64,000 nt of DNA, from assembly GCF_000471905.2 (NCBI RefSeq), contig NW_006495382.1:184973-248972 (forward strand). Direction: 5' to 3'. A model generated the notes under the pieces. It had not been told where the DNA came from, searched no databases, and was given only the letters and a program-made list of their open reading frames with translations. A program made the translations under genes and the position numbers. The first letter of the stretch is position 1. Each line of letters starts with the position of its first letter. Of the stretch, positions 45,725 through 57,138 are shown in pieces. This DNA is from Amborella trichopoda (Eukaryota; Streptophyta; Magnoliopsida; Amborellales; Amborellaceae).

Positions 45725-46365
45725 GGAAGACGTAGTCGGTGCTAGGAATTGTCGGCTTTGTTAGAAGGAAGAGAGAGAAAATGCAGTCGGTGCTAGGCTT
45801 CACCGATTGTGTTATACAGAAGGAAAGAGAGAAAAAACACAGTCGGTGCTAGGCTTCATAGACCGTGTCAGAACAAGAGAGAGAAAATGCACTTGGTGCT
45901 AAGCTTCACCGACTGTGTCTAAAGAAGAGAGAGAAAATATAGTCAACGTTAGGCTCCACCGACTGTGTCAGAAGAAGAGAGAGGAATTGCAGTCGTTGTT
46001 AAGATTCACCAATTGTGTTAGAAGAAGAGAGATAAAACACAATTGGTGATAGGTTTCACCGACTGTGATAGAAGAAGAGAGAGAAAATGTAGACGGCGTT
46101 AGGCTTCACCAACTGTGTTAGAAGAACAGAAAGAAAATGCAGTCGACACTAGACTTCACCGACTGTGTCAAAGAAGAGAGAGAAAATGCAGTCGACGTTA
46201 GGCTTTATCGACTGTGATAGAAGAAGAGAGAGAAAATGTAGTAGGCGTTAGGCTTTACCGACTATGACAGAAGAGAAGAAATCCAGTCGGTGCTAGGCTT
46301 CGCCGACTGCAACAAAAGAGGAGAGAGAGAAATCCAGCAGGCGCTAGGCTTCGCTGACTGCATCA
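45725..46365. repeat. Tandem hairpin array in LTR3, CAGTCGGTG type
   Basis: About thirteen units of close to 50 bp have spacers AGAAGAAGAGAGAGAAAATG. Several units form a perfect 9-bp stem: CAGTCGGTG and CACCGACTG around CTAGGCTT. The loop CTAGGCTT is better conserved than the spacers. This is the cleanest array in the window. Confidence 0.9.
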
Positions 46366-46623
46366 GACGAAGAACAGAGGGAGATAGAAAATGAGAAGAA
46401 GAGAGAAAGAGATAGAGATAAGAAAAGAAAGAGAAAGAAACAGATATGAGATAGAAGAGAGAGAAAGAGAAAGAGACAAGAAGAAGAGAGATAAAGATAG
46501 AGACGAGAAAGAGAGGAGAGAGAAAGAGGCGATGAGAGAGAAAGTTATCTTCCTGAAGGCTACCGACCCTTTTCTTCTCTCTCCTATCTCTCTCTCTCCA
46601 GGACGTACCCACAAGCTTAGGCA

Positions 46624-46706
46624 AAAATCAGAATTTTATTGATTGATTCATTAAGAATGAATCCCTCTTTTTTTTTAGTACAGTGAGGCATTGCCTGTTT
46701 ATATAG
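46624..46706 (-). promoter_or_regulatory. LTR3 TATA box and poly(A) signal
   Basis: TTTATATAG at 46698-46706 reads CTATATAAA on the minus strand. The TTTATT following CAGAA near 46635 reads AATAAA. The position and spacing match LTR1 and LTR4. Confidence 0.65.
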
Positions 46707-47950
46707 AAATGGAATAAAACATGGATGTACACCCAAAACCTACCTACAATTGAAGATAATTACAATTTAATTTAATTTAAAGAAATTCTAAAAATAGGCG
46801 CAAAAGGATTGTTTTGCCCGTGCCTAACAATGTGTGGAATTCCAGAACAGTCCCTACTGCTGCCCGAGAATTTGCGTGATCTTCTGTGGCTGACTCGAGG
46901 TCGTTCTGATGCCGGTTTAATCGAAAGATTTTTATTTTCTTATAGGGCTCGGCATGGCAATCATTTTGATACCAACTTCGAGCCTTGAATCATGTTTTTG
47001 AGCCATGAGCATGAGACTTGAACTTTGGATGAATCTTGAAAACTTCGAATCGATTGCGTGCTCATTCCTTGATGTTTCTTCATGACTTCTACATTGAATC
47101 ACACTGAGCACGCTGTCATGATCACGTTGCAATAAACGTAGCTTGATTTTGAGTCGGGATGATGATTTTGTCGTCTTGAGTTTTTGACCAGAATCTTGAA
47201 ATTTGACAACCGAAATTTACAGCATTTTTGACTCATTTGTGTGTGAAATCCAACCGTTCATCACATGCGAGGTTCAGACTACAGATAGCCTCAGACCTCA
47301 AGCACATAATGCAATTCGTTTCGTGCCGTCGGGTATGTGTAAGTCGTGAACTGGCTGCTCGAACGAGGTGTGCTGTTGCTGAACTTTCTGCAACTTTCTT
47401 TCACGGATCAGCAAATTCATTTTTTTTTTCTCTGCTTGGGCGTCGTCACAAGGCGTACCATATATCGAATTGCTCATCTTGATGATACGAACACGCTTAG
47501 AAAAATTTGGGGCGATCTGACTTGGAATGAGTGAGATATAGGCCCTCGAAAGTGACTGCTTGTGACTGTAAAAACAGCCACATTTAATGGTATTTTGATG
47601 CAGTGAGGCCACATGGGAATAGTCTGTGGCCTACTCCTTTTCGGTATTTCACCCATAACTTTGTCTTGAAGTGTCTGATTAAGTTGAAACTTGACCCATA
47701 GGGCTTTTCGAGCATGTTAGATATAATGGGGGTGGTTCAATTGTTGTTTTACGCACCAAAAATAAGGCTCTAGTTACAAGGTCCATTTCAGGGTGCTTGA
47801 GTGCCCAGATGTAGGGATGCTCAGATGTGCTGATGAAGTTCTTGACCAATTCTGGGGCCATTATGAGATTGTCAAAATTTCCACTATTTTGTAGGCTTTA
47901 TTGACCTGCTTCCTATCAGGGACCAAGGTGCTGAAAAATACGTTCAAAAA

Positions 47951-48859
47951 GCTTTCCTCGCTGAATGTTGTGCTTCAAGAATAGCGAGAAGGACAATCAT
48001 TCAAAAAATTTCCTTCAGCTTTTACTTTTTTCTTCCTAGGCAGAGGACCACGTGAATGCCGATGAGATTCACATAATGGTGTAACTAGGATGCTCAGATG
48101 TAGGGATGCATTTTTCGCGAGTCAATCCATGGAGACTTTAGGGGGAGAAGAGAATTTTTTAAGGGATCTTATCAAAGTTCTCACCCTCGTGCAGACTATT
48201 TGTGATTTTGAAGATGAGGATTTGGTACGGTCCTTGTCAGTCAAAATCAAGCCCGTCTGGCACATTTGGTTTGGGTTCGTTTGATTGATTTTTATCGACA
48301 CGGTTTGCTGCTACACCAGGTTTTCTTTTGATGATCAGAGTACCACTGTAGGTCTCATCTATCGAGTCCAGTCGGGGGTAGTTTTATTAGCCGATCTTGA
48401 AGGTCTCGGCCTGTCGGCTAGAAGTCTCTGACAGTTTTCGCCCTTGCTTTGTCAGTTTCTTGCCTTTGTAGTGTTTGTTTCTAGAGTGTGTTTGTGACCT
48501 CATGGGAATAATGTTCTTCTTTTTGAGTGAGGGCTGAAGCCGCCTATTGAGGCGAACATTGCATCAACCTGTTTATTAGTTCGGGCGTCCTTTGTGGATT
48601 TTTGCTTGAACTTGGGAAGTAGAGCCATAGAGAGGGTTTTCACCAACTTCTTTTTTATTTTGGGGCTCTTTTACCCATGACCTTTGGGCCATGTCCACCC
48701 TTATCATCCATTTTTACTCATGATGCCCTTTCGGGTTTTCACCGTGTCCGTTTTTTTTATTCACGAAAACATGCATGTCCATCATTTTTACTCATAGTGT
48801 TCCCTGGGTGAGGTATACACCATGGGCGTTATTTCATCATTTTTTTTTGTGAAGGAGTG
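47951..48859. other. Element E: non-coding region next to the 3' LTR
   Basis: It parallels 26677-27789 in C. GCGAGGAAAGC on the minus strand at the LTR edge is the PPT candidate. No conserved ORF was seen. Confidence 0.5.
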
Positions 48860-49840
48860 TTTTAAGGTCATGCCTTCAAGACTTATGCGAAACAATTTAA
48901 TGTCATGCGGCCTGGACGTGCACTATGGTTTAAGGTCATACAGCTGGACCGTGGTGGTGATGAATGGCAGTTTGTGGAGGCCATGGAGTAGTATGGTGGT
49001 GGTTTGACTCACTTTGGGAAATGGCATTAGGCTACCTATGAAAGATGGCTGATGTATGAAATGTGAGTGGACAATGGTGACCCATTAACTTACAATGAGT
49101 ATTGGTGGCAGGATGGTTCGCCGTTTTGTGAGCGCGGGTGAGATTCACTGGGGATTGAGGTATGGTTATGAAGTGAACGGACACACTAGGGAGGTAGTAG
49201 AGGTGGTGCACGCATACTAACAGGTAGGTTAGGAATGCGTGCTTAAAAGTGCACGTAAAGGCATGTGTGCATATGTGGGGGCAAGTTTTAAAGGACATAC
49301 CTCCAGGACCAGTGCAAAATAGTTTAACGTCATGTGGCCTGAACATGCACTATGGTTTAAGGTCATACAGCTAGACCGTGGTTATGCAGTTTAAAGTCAT
49401 AAAATTAGGATCGTGCAGTTTAAGGTCATGCAACTAGACCTCCGCTACAGTTAAAGGTCAGGTAGTTTGGACCATGCTGCTGAGTCCTTTTAACGTCATG
49501 CAGCTAGGGCGTGCACTGTGGTTTAAGGTCATACAACTGGACTGGGGTTATGTAGTTTAAAGTCATACAACTACGACCGTGCAGTTCAAGGTCGTGCAAC
49601 TAGACCTTCGCTACAGTTTAAGGTCTTTGGACCATGTAGTTTTAGGGTCACACAACTAGACTAGGGTAATGCAGTTTAAAGACGTACAACTCGGACCAAG
49701 GCTGTGCAATTTAGGGTCATGTAGCACGAATTGAGGCTGTACAGTTTAGGGTCATGCAGCATGGACCGAGGCTGTGCAGTTTAGGGTCATGCAGCATGGA
49801 CCGAGGCTGCACAGTTTAGGGTCATGCAGTATGAACCGGG
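48860..49840. repeat. GTTTAAGGTCAT minisatellite in element E
   Basis: This is the longest version of the array. Near 49690-49830 a sub-array of GGTCATGCAGCATGGACCGA units of about 44 bp has expanded, with nearly identical neighbours. Confidence 0.85.
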
Positions 49841-50329
49841 CTTTGTCGCCATGTAGGTGGAGCTCCATGGCGAATAGGTCTGTGGATGGCAATCTGACTC
49901 CCTGGGGATAAAATGGTTAAGACCATTCACAAACTGAGGGCTCATATGGAAATGGTGACCTGATGGAGGATAGTCAATAGAAGTGGACTACACTAGGGCT
50001 TATGGGGGAAGCGTTGATCCCTGGGGTGAAAGATGAGACTTTATGGAGAATTAGCTTATGACAGGTAACCCAACTCCCTAGGGGTAAGATAGCTTGGTGT
50101 GAAATAGATCCACTGAGAATTGGAGAGGTAAGAATGACCTTAACTCCATAAGGGATAATGGGTTGCAGTATGGGTGTGACTCCTATTGAGGATGAGGGAC
50201 AGTGGTCTGCTCCTGACCATTAGGGATGATAGGTCACGGTTGGGGTGTAATGTCCTGGATACAAGTCCACTGGGGATGACAAGACACACATGGCTTCAAC
50301 TGGAAATAGACGAAAATAGACAGCTTGAA

Positions 50330-51640
50330 ATACCACCGGTGATAGGTGTAGCAATAATTGCTTTTTTTTGCGAGTGTTCAACCAGCACTGAGTTCTTAAA
50401 AACACAAACGGTGCTGGGTTATTAAAAATCTGCTGGGGCTATGAACAAGCCGTGACATTGTTTGAACACAACCGATGCTAAGTAAACCAATACTAAGGTC
50501 ATTTGAAACTCACTCGGAGCTAAGTCAACTGATGCTAGGGTTGTTTGAAATTCACCAGGCACCACGTCATGGATCGATGAGAGTTACCTCGGGCCTCGAG
50601 TCAAAGCCCGACCCTGCTCATCAGAGTTTGGCTTCCCTTGTATGTGACTAGAATTCCCAGTTTGTGAGGGGCATTAGAGGGTAGTGTGGTTTATATAAGG
50701 GGGTAAAATCACTTTTCACCGAAGGTAAAAACATGAGAAAAACTTTTCTTAACAGCGAGGAGAGGGTGCTCGGTTGAAGTTCCGACAAGCAGTGGGACTC
50801 CATTGCAGGGAAGGTTTAAGCAAACAGTGGGATTCCAGGTGGTTTTACAGGGAAGGACTTCGATGAGCAGACTTTGCCAAGAATTTGGTGAAGTTGCAGA
50901 GGAATATTTCAGCACAGAGGACTTTCTGATGGTGGGAAGAGCTCCAGCCTTAGTGATTTTTTAGGGTGGAAGAGGTGGGAAATGTAACAATGAGCATTTC
51001 CAAGAGTTTTGAAAGTTTTTCCACTGTATTTTAAGGGTTTCCGAGGGTTATAGTGATTTTTTAGAGGTTTTGGTGACTTCTTGGCCAAAAACAAAGGCGG
51101 GAAAGTTTTTTAGTGGGTTTTTCTGACCGTGTTGAAGAAGTCCGACAGGAAACTGAAGGGGCAAAACGGTTGCAAGGAAGGTGAATAGTCGTTGGAGGTG
51201 AACCGTCACAAGGAGAGTGTACAGTTACCTCTTTCGTGTGTCAGGCGGAGCAACGAGACATGGTGACAGTTGGCATTCACTCGTGTGTCAGACGGCGCCG
51301 AAGGACGTGGAGACGGTTGGCAGTCGACACAACTGACTTCGAGGTGTCACTACTAGATTTCGTGGCATGTGTGAGAGATCCAATCACAGTCGCTGTTGGC
51401 CTTTGGAGGACACAATTGACATTGGGTATTGGCAATCTCAACTTACGCTGAGTGTTGACAGACTCAGCTGGCACTAGCCATTGGCATGCAACCGGCGTTG
51501 AGCATCGATAGGCTCAACCGGCACCGAGGGTTGGCAGACGCAGCCGACGCTAATGGTTAGCAGACACAACTGGCACTAAGTATTAGGAAACATAACTGGT
51601 GCCAAGTGTTGGCAAACTCCGCCGGTGCCGATCTAGTGTC
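50330..51640. repeat. Dispersed CACAACCGGCGCTGAG units around the antisense promoter (E)
   Basis: Decayed units lie at 50330-50570. A second set is at 51410-51640 (for example GCAACCGGCGTTGAGCAT and CTCAACCGGCACCGAGG). The sets lie on either side of the TATA box at 50692. The layout matches C. Confidence 0.65.
50692..50699 (+). promoter_or_regulatory. TATA box for the antisense ORF (element E)
   Basis: TATATAAG is followed by GGGGTAAAATCACTTTTCACC. It is 987 bp upstream of the PMD ORF. In E and D an AAGGTAAAAA word follows at about 50722 and 40025, which could be a splice donor, but this is speculative. Confidence 0.65.
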
Positions 51641-51678
51641 TTAGCAACGTTTGGGACTAAAATGCTAAGCCCTTTATA

Positions 51679-54600
51679 ATGGTTGATTCTTCTTACCAAA
51701 TTCCTGATGTGAAGAAGCTTCCAAGGGAGGGAAAAATTGGTGCCTGTGATTTTTCAGGTGAGGTTTCATCAAGGGGTGAACCCATTTGGCTGACCTAGCC
51801 AGTAGGCGAACCACAGTGGCCCCTCAGTGTCACTTTCATTACTGCCTGTTTGTTTCATAGTACGCGACGACAATGATGACAATGTCAATACTAAAGAAGG
51901 GGTGGCACTTATTCACTGTATGCATCGGAACATAGCTTCCGGAGAGAACTTGCCCACCTTAGGGAAACAAATGGTACATACAAAGGGACTACTAATGTGG
52001 TCAGCAAAAGGCCTCCGGATTCAAGGGGATCTCCAATACCTGAAGGGATATTCTTCCAAGACTACCTAGGTATTGGTGTCATACAGAAGCACTATTGAGC
52101 ATGCTTCACTATTAGCAGCAGTCCAGTGTTCGGGAAACTACTATGACTGTTGCTCCAATATAGTAAATGTATTACTAGAGACATGGAACCATGTTTGGAA
52201 TACCTGGCTTCTCGGGCATGGGGAAGTAGGAATCTGTTTACTAGATCTTCATTTTGTTGGAGGTCTCCTGATGATCGGGGCTATGTATGACGAGTTCGAG
52301 TCCCCCGAACTCGGTCATCCTCAGTGGTGCTAACTTTGGGGATGAAGAGAAGCCAGCCAGTCTTCAAAAGATCTTCGAGGCCTACCAGTTGATTGCCATC
52401 CGGTCTAGCAATGGCAGGGTCACCTTCACGGAATGGTTGAAATTATTTTGTGGGGATTATCCCGAGGGTGGTTAGGGCACTTCAAAGGGGAAAGGTAAGG
52501 CAGTTCCATAGGACATGCCTCCTGTATATCAACTAGAGACTGGCAATGACCGTGTCTTCTTTGTCAAGTGTTTGGCCTTATTTTTGTGCAGATTCATACT
52601 CCCTTGCTGGGGGGACAATATTCGTCCAAGAAGATTGTATGTGGCCTGTGACATGGCCAGAGGGCATGAGTATGCCCTTGCTCAGCCAGTCATGTTTGAC
52701 ATTTACCATGGCTTGGGGGACATCTCCCATGGAAAGGCCTACAAGGCCAAAGAGGGAGGGAATGACATTGTAGGAGGAGAGGCAATTCCCAAGGATTTTA
52801 GAACCCCATTCCCCGTTCATTACGTGTACGGGTGGCTAGGGGCCTATTTCCCTGACACCTATGTCAAGCATCAGTGCTTATGTCAAGCATAAGTGCTTAG
52901 GAGATAAACTGTGGCGCTTCTTGATGAGGATTTGCAACCAGAGGACTATCTTTCATACCCAAGGGGAAGCTTGGGGTCTATTTGGGAATGATACTTTGAA
53001 CATGAGGCGGGTCTCGTTCCCGATCGGGAGCTTCACTGACCGTTCTTTCATTGATGAGTTAGGGAACGAGCTAAACGATGCTCCAACCACCATTAAGGAG
53101 CTCATGTTCATCCTAAGCATCAAAGTGGGAGTTCTACCTTATCGGACTCTACACAGTGCCAGGTTAGAGGGGTATTTCCCCCACCGTTTTGCCCGTCAGT
53201 ACAGGCTTGATAAAGGCTGCTCTTTTTTGGTGATTTTCGAAAAGCATCGGAATAAGATGAACAAGTGGAAGATGGAAGAGATCGGAACTTTCCATGAGTG
53301 TTAGCTACCAAAGCACATACGGACCGCTTGGTCTCCGTGTCTAGAGATGACAAAAACCAGCAAATATGTATTACCTCACTTTGGCAGGAGGGTTCGAATG
53401 ACCAAGGCCTATGTGAACTAGTAGAGAATCACCAAAAAGGGATATTGGGATAAAGATCACCCTTTGAAAGGGCCAAATGGTAACTGGCGTCAGGATACCA
53501 GGCAAAGGAGACTGGCGGATGCTCCTGCTTCTGATGTAGTATTTGTCTGAGATTATCCCTCTAACTGGCTAGCTTTAGGGTTTCCACGAGAAATAGCAGC
53601 TGATGAAGCCTCATCAGAATTTCTTGCAATGAAGACAAGGACTGGGACTATTTTTAATAATCTTAGTTCCATCTTAGTGTGGGATGAGGGTCGGCAAGTT
53701 CCTGGTTATGAAAAGTGTCCCCCATAGGACTTGAACGCCCTAATCGGGAGTGGTCCTCACAGTAAATTGGTTGGAGAGCCTTCTCAGGGAGGTGGATCTG
53801 AAGTGGTCGCTACTACTCTGGTAGGGGGGAAGAAAAGAAAGCGCTTGACTGCTGCTAAGACTCGTGCACCATCTTTAGTTAGTGGGCGTACTCGAAAGTG
53901 CAAGTGCCAACCTTCCTATGATATCAGAACCAAGAGGTTTCTCGTCCTCTTCTAATCTTTTAAGAACTCCCCCAATATCACCCTCTGCGTCGTCTGAACC
54001 ACCTTCTGCTTCTCTTGAATTGTCTTCTTTTTCTTTAGAAACTGAGACAGACGACTCTGACTGCTCTGAGCCCATTGTCATTGCTTCAGATCGGGAGGTG
54101 AGCGGCAGTCCCTGAGTCAGAGGCAGCTCGGACGGGTACTGATGACGCTGCAGGTCCCGAAGAAACTGCTCTAAGAAGGGAATTTGATGTGGATGTGGTC
54201 TCCATGCATCAGGAGCTCAGTGCCCTGATCGAGGCAGGGACTCTGACTCAAGAACAACAGCCCGTAGTTGATGATGCTCCCGGGCAACAAGAGGTTGCTA
54301 TCTCCATGGTCCCAGGTCAGGAAGGTGAGGGGACTGAGCTCTTCGTGGCCGAGGTTTTGGCTGTTGAAGGTGTAAGCCAAATGGAAGAAGTCGTGGCCAG
54401 AGCTGAATTGGTTGGAGAGGAGGTAGTTCTTGAACATGCTAATGTTGAAGTGGCAGTTCAGGAAGATGAAGAGCAAGGGGAACATGTTTCTTCAGAATCT
54501 GCTGGGACAGAAGTAGAGGTCCCTATGGAAGGAGGTCAAGGCAGGGAGGCTAGCATTGAAGAACCCAAGCAGGTTGAGGCTTCTTCAAAAGTAGTAATCT

Positions 54601-55234
54601 TAGGAACACCATCTGGGCTCATTTTTAGCGGGGTTTCTAACATGATTGCAGGCATGCTTCAAGCAAGCCATCAGGGTTTAAGGGAGTTGCCTTTCAACGA
54701 GCTAGGCGAAGCTTTGACATGACTGAAGGAGTTTGTTGCGCCCACCGCAATTGGGAGTGCACCAGAAGTGCTTTCCCATTTTGATGCAACTCTAAACGAG
54801 TTGGAGAGCTGGAGGTTGGGGGTGCTACACCATGAGAAAGAAACTAGCAGGCTAGCCTTCTTGGAAGAGTCGATCTGGCGCCGTGGTAAGGAGATAAATG
54901 CCTGCTTGAGAAGAAGGCCAAGATAACTAGCCGTCAGGAGGATCTCAAGAGGGAGGCACAAGGAAGCTTCAAGAGAATGATTGAAATCAGAGAAGAGTTG
55001 CGAATACTGAGATAGAAATTCACGGGCCTTGAGACGGAGATGGTTCAGAGGAGGGCCGTGGAGGCCTCATTGGTTGAAGATTTGTCCGAACTCAATAGCA
55101 CAATTGAGTCGGAAACTATGGCAATGGCAGAGGAGACTCAAACGTTGGCGAAACTGAAGGAGCATGTCCAGGGCACCGAGGCTTCTCCTGCAGCATGCAG
55201 CGTAGAGATCATTAAGATGATCGATAGTTTCTGA
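51679..55234 (+). pseudogene. Antisense ORF of element E: PMD-like protein
   Basis: This copy matches the one at 29918 throughout. It has the SSYQIPDVKKLPREGK start, LIHCMHRNIASGENLPTLGK (about 51910), ETWNHVWNTWLLGHGE (about 52178), YFPHRFARQYRLDK (about 53172), an acidic middle (54189-54600) and a coiled-coil-like tail (54780-55230). It has an in-frame TAG at 51796-51798, a frameshift near 51855, a TAG near 52068 and others. It lies between the 3' LTR and gag-pol on the strand opposite to gag-pol, as reported for extra ORFs of Tat-type elements. Between the copies the PMD-like blocks look better kept than the flanking repeats. The function in the element is unknown. Confidence 0.65.
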
Positions 55235-55319
55235 ACATGTTATTTCCTCTTGCCAGTGCTTTATAAAATATTTTAACAGATGAATGAAGTGTTTCTCTCT
55301 TTTGATGGACTTTACTGCA

Positions 55320-56250
55320 TCATTTCATTCTCTTCTTACTTTTTTTGCACCTCATGTGATTTCTTTTCTTTTTTTTCTTTTTTTCTTTTTTATAATGCCT
55401 CTCGACACTCTTATTGCCCCAAGAGGCTAACCCTACGCCTTGTTTAGCCCCATGGTGGGCTACCGCGGCTTGGATAGCTTTGAAATGGGAAGTCGCTGCT
55501 TTTTCATCTCTTAATGTCAGATTGGCTAAGGGCTCATAGTTCATTTTCCTCATGATTTGGTGAGCCTCGTTGCTATAAATAGTCCAGTCAGGAGGGGCTT
55601 TGGCTTCCATTTCTGGCGCATTTACTTCAAGCTCATCATAGCTTTTAGTTTCCGGCATGAACTCCATGAGATGTTTTGAGATACACGTGACCTCCAACTA
55701 ACTCTGGAGACTGAAAACTTCCTTTCTTAAGTTTGCTAGGGCATCCTGCTCTTGGGGGGAAGAAATTTTATCTTTATCGAACTGCTCTCCTCTTGAGAAG
55801 TCGGGGCAAAGTAGAACTTTCAGCTGGTCACTTGTTTGAGGAGCATCCTCTATACTTATAACAACCAGATTTTGAAAAGTATTTAGCGGCGATTGTCATG
55901 CCACTTTGGCTTTCAAGAGCGTAATGGGGATATGTAAGACTTTCTACTGGTCTGCATGTATGTGATCCTTGGAGCCGAAAATTCTATCCCCATGGCTTGC
56001 TCAATCTCAAGAATGACCTCTGGTTCATCTTCAGGCCAAGGTGGCTCAGAACTGAGGGTAGAGGGAAAAGACTCCTTTTCAAGTTAAGAAGGAGTTTCTT
56101 GAGGGATGATGGTTGGGATGTTGGAATGAAGGGTGGTTAGGGGTACAATTTTGCCCTACCTTTCTTCCTCTTTGAACATGTTCACCAATGTTCTCCCAGC
56201 ATCCTCAACATCTTCATGAGACAAAGATGTTGTCTTGATTGTAGACTAGT
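55320..56250 (-). pseudogene. Element E: protease-RT linker region, truncated
   Basis: The minus-strand frame 55697-55320 contains DWTIYSNEAHQIMRKMNY, typical of the stretch between protease and RT in Tat elements. It then runs out into a lysine-rich low-complexity end. The RT, RNase H and integrase that should follow are absent. The antisense ORF ends only 85 bp away. The region up to 56250 has short broken frames. Confidence 0.65.
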
Positions 56251-56420
56251 GACCTCCATCAAATGGCTTCTGGGGGCAACGCCAGATCCGTGAAGTAATA
56301 TTTAGCATCGACATAGTGAGTTTCAGCCACAGGGAACGGTGTTTTGCTAGCATAGACCATGTGTTGTTTCTCGTCTAGGCTATACTTGAAACATTGGTAT
56401 AATGTTGATCGAACCACCCC

Positions 56421-56989
56421 CTAGTCATGGAGCCATGGCCAACCAAGGAGAATAATGTAGGAAGTGTCGGTGTCAATTACATGAAAATGGGTGTGATCGT
56501 TCAACTCACCGATCTTAAAATGAAGGCGCACCGCGCCAGCTGGCTTCTCTCCTGATTGTTTGAACCCTTGAACTGTTACGTGGGTCGGGGTAAGATCTTT
56601 GAACCCCAACCCTAATCGAGTCAGGATTCTCTTTGGAATAAGGTTGACTGCTGACCCTCCATATAACATTATTCGGTTGATGGGGCATGCATGTAATTTA
56701 CCAGTAACAAAGAGAGGGCGATTACGAAAATTTTCCTCCAGCTGCAGATCGTCCTCTGAAAAGTGATTGGCATACATCCTTCTAAAATTGTTGGGTCGAC
56801 CTCAATAGGTTCTACTTCAGTTTCGTACACTTCTGGATTAGAGAGAGCTTGAACCAATGTCATATGGTGGTCCTTCAAAAGCATGAGGGCATCATAGATA
56901 CTGAGAAGAGCTGAAAGTTTCTGTAGATGCCCTATCACATCATATTTAACCTTTTCTTGATCAAGGCCTTGTGCTCTTGGTTCTGCCAT
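56421..56989 (-). pseudogene. Element E: gypsy aspartic protease domain
   Basis: On the minus strand the run RIMLYGGSAVNLIPKRIL (56681-56628) is the protease active-site region, and YIILLGWPWLHD at 56456-56421 is the conserved ILGxPWL-type end of the domain. The usual Asp of the DGGSAVN/DNGSAVN box is Tyr (codon 56663-56661, one G-to-T change). The preceding frame (56989-56669) is the gag-protease linker. The enzyme cleaves the Gag-Pol polyprotein in related elements. This copy could not. Confidence 0.8.
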
Positions 56990-57138
56990 TGATATTGGTG
57001 GTATGTTGGGTTGAGGAGTAGGTTTGGGTAGAAAATGTTTATTTTGGCCGGCTAGCTAACTTGATTGCACAGCGGGCCTGGTTTGAGTGACAGACGTTTG
57101 ACGTTTTGTAAGAAACTGAGTGTATGGGAACAAAGGGG

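Larger units (their letters stand above)
44953..47950 (-). mobile_element. LTR3: 3' LTR of Tat-like element E (2,998 bp)
   Basis: It runs from TGGTTAGGTGCC to GTTCAAAAA (mutated from GTTCAAACA). The left flank is GGTAG, inside the pol region of D. It has the same subtype as LTR4 (CTCGTTCAAGAAC segment, CAGTCGG hairpins), so the two are read as the pair of one element. By eye LTR3 and LTR4 differ at many positions, so the insertion is not recent. Confidence 0.85.

Noticed and set aside
45725-46365. CRISPR-like direct repeats with spacers
   Set aside because: The spacers are simple GA sequence, the repeats vary, and the array lies in plant LTRs. There is no cas gene, and this is a eukaryotic locus.
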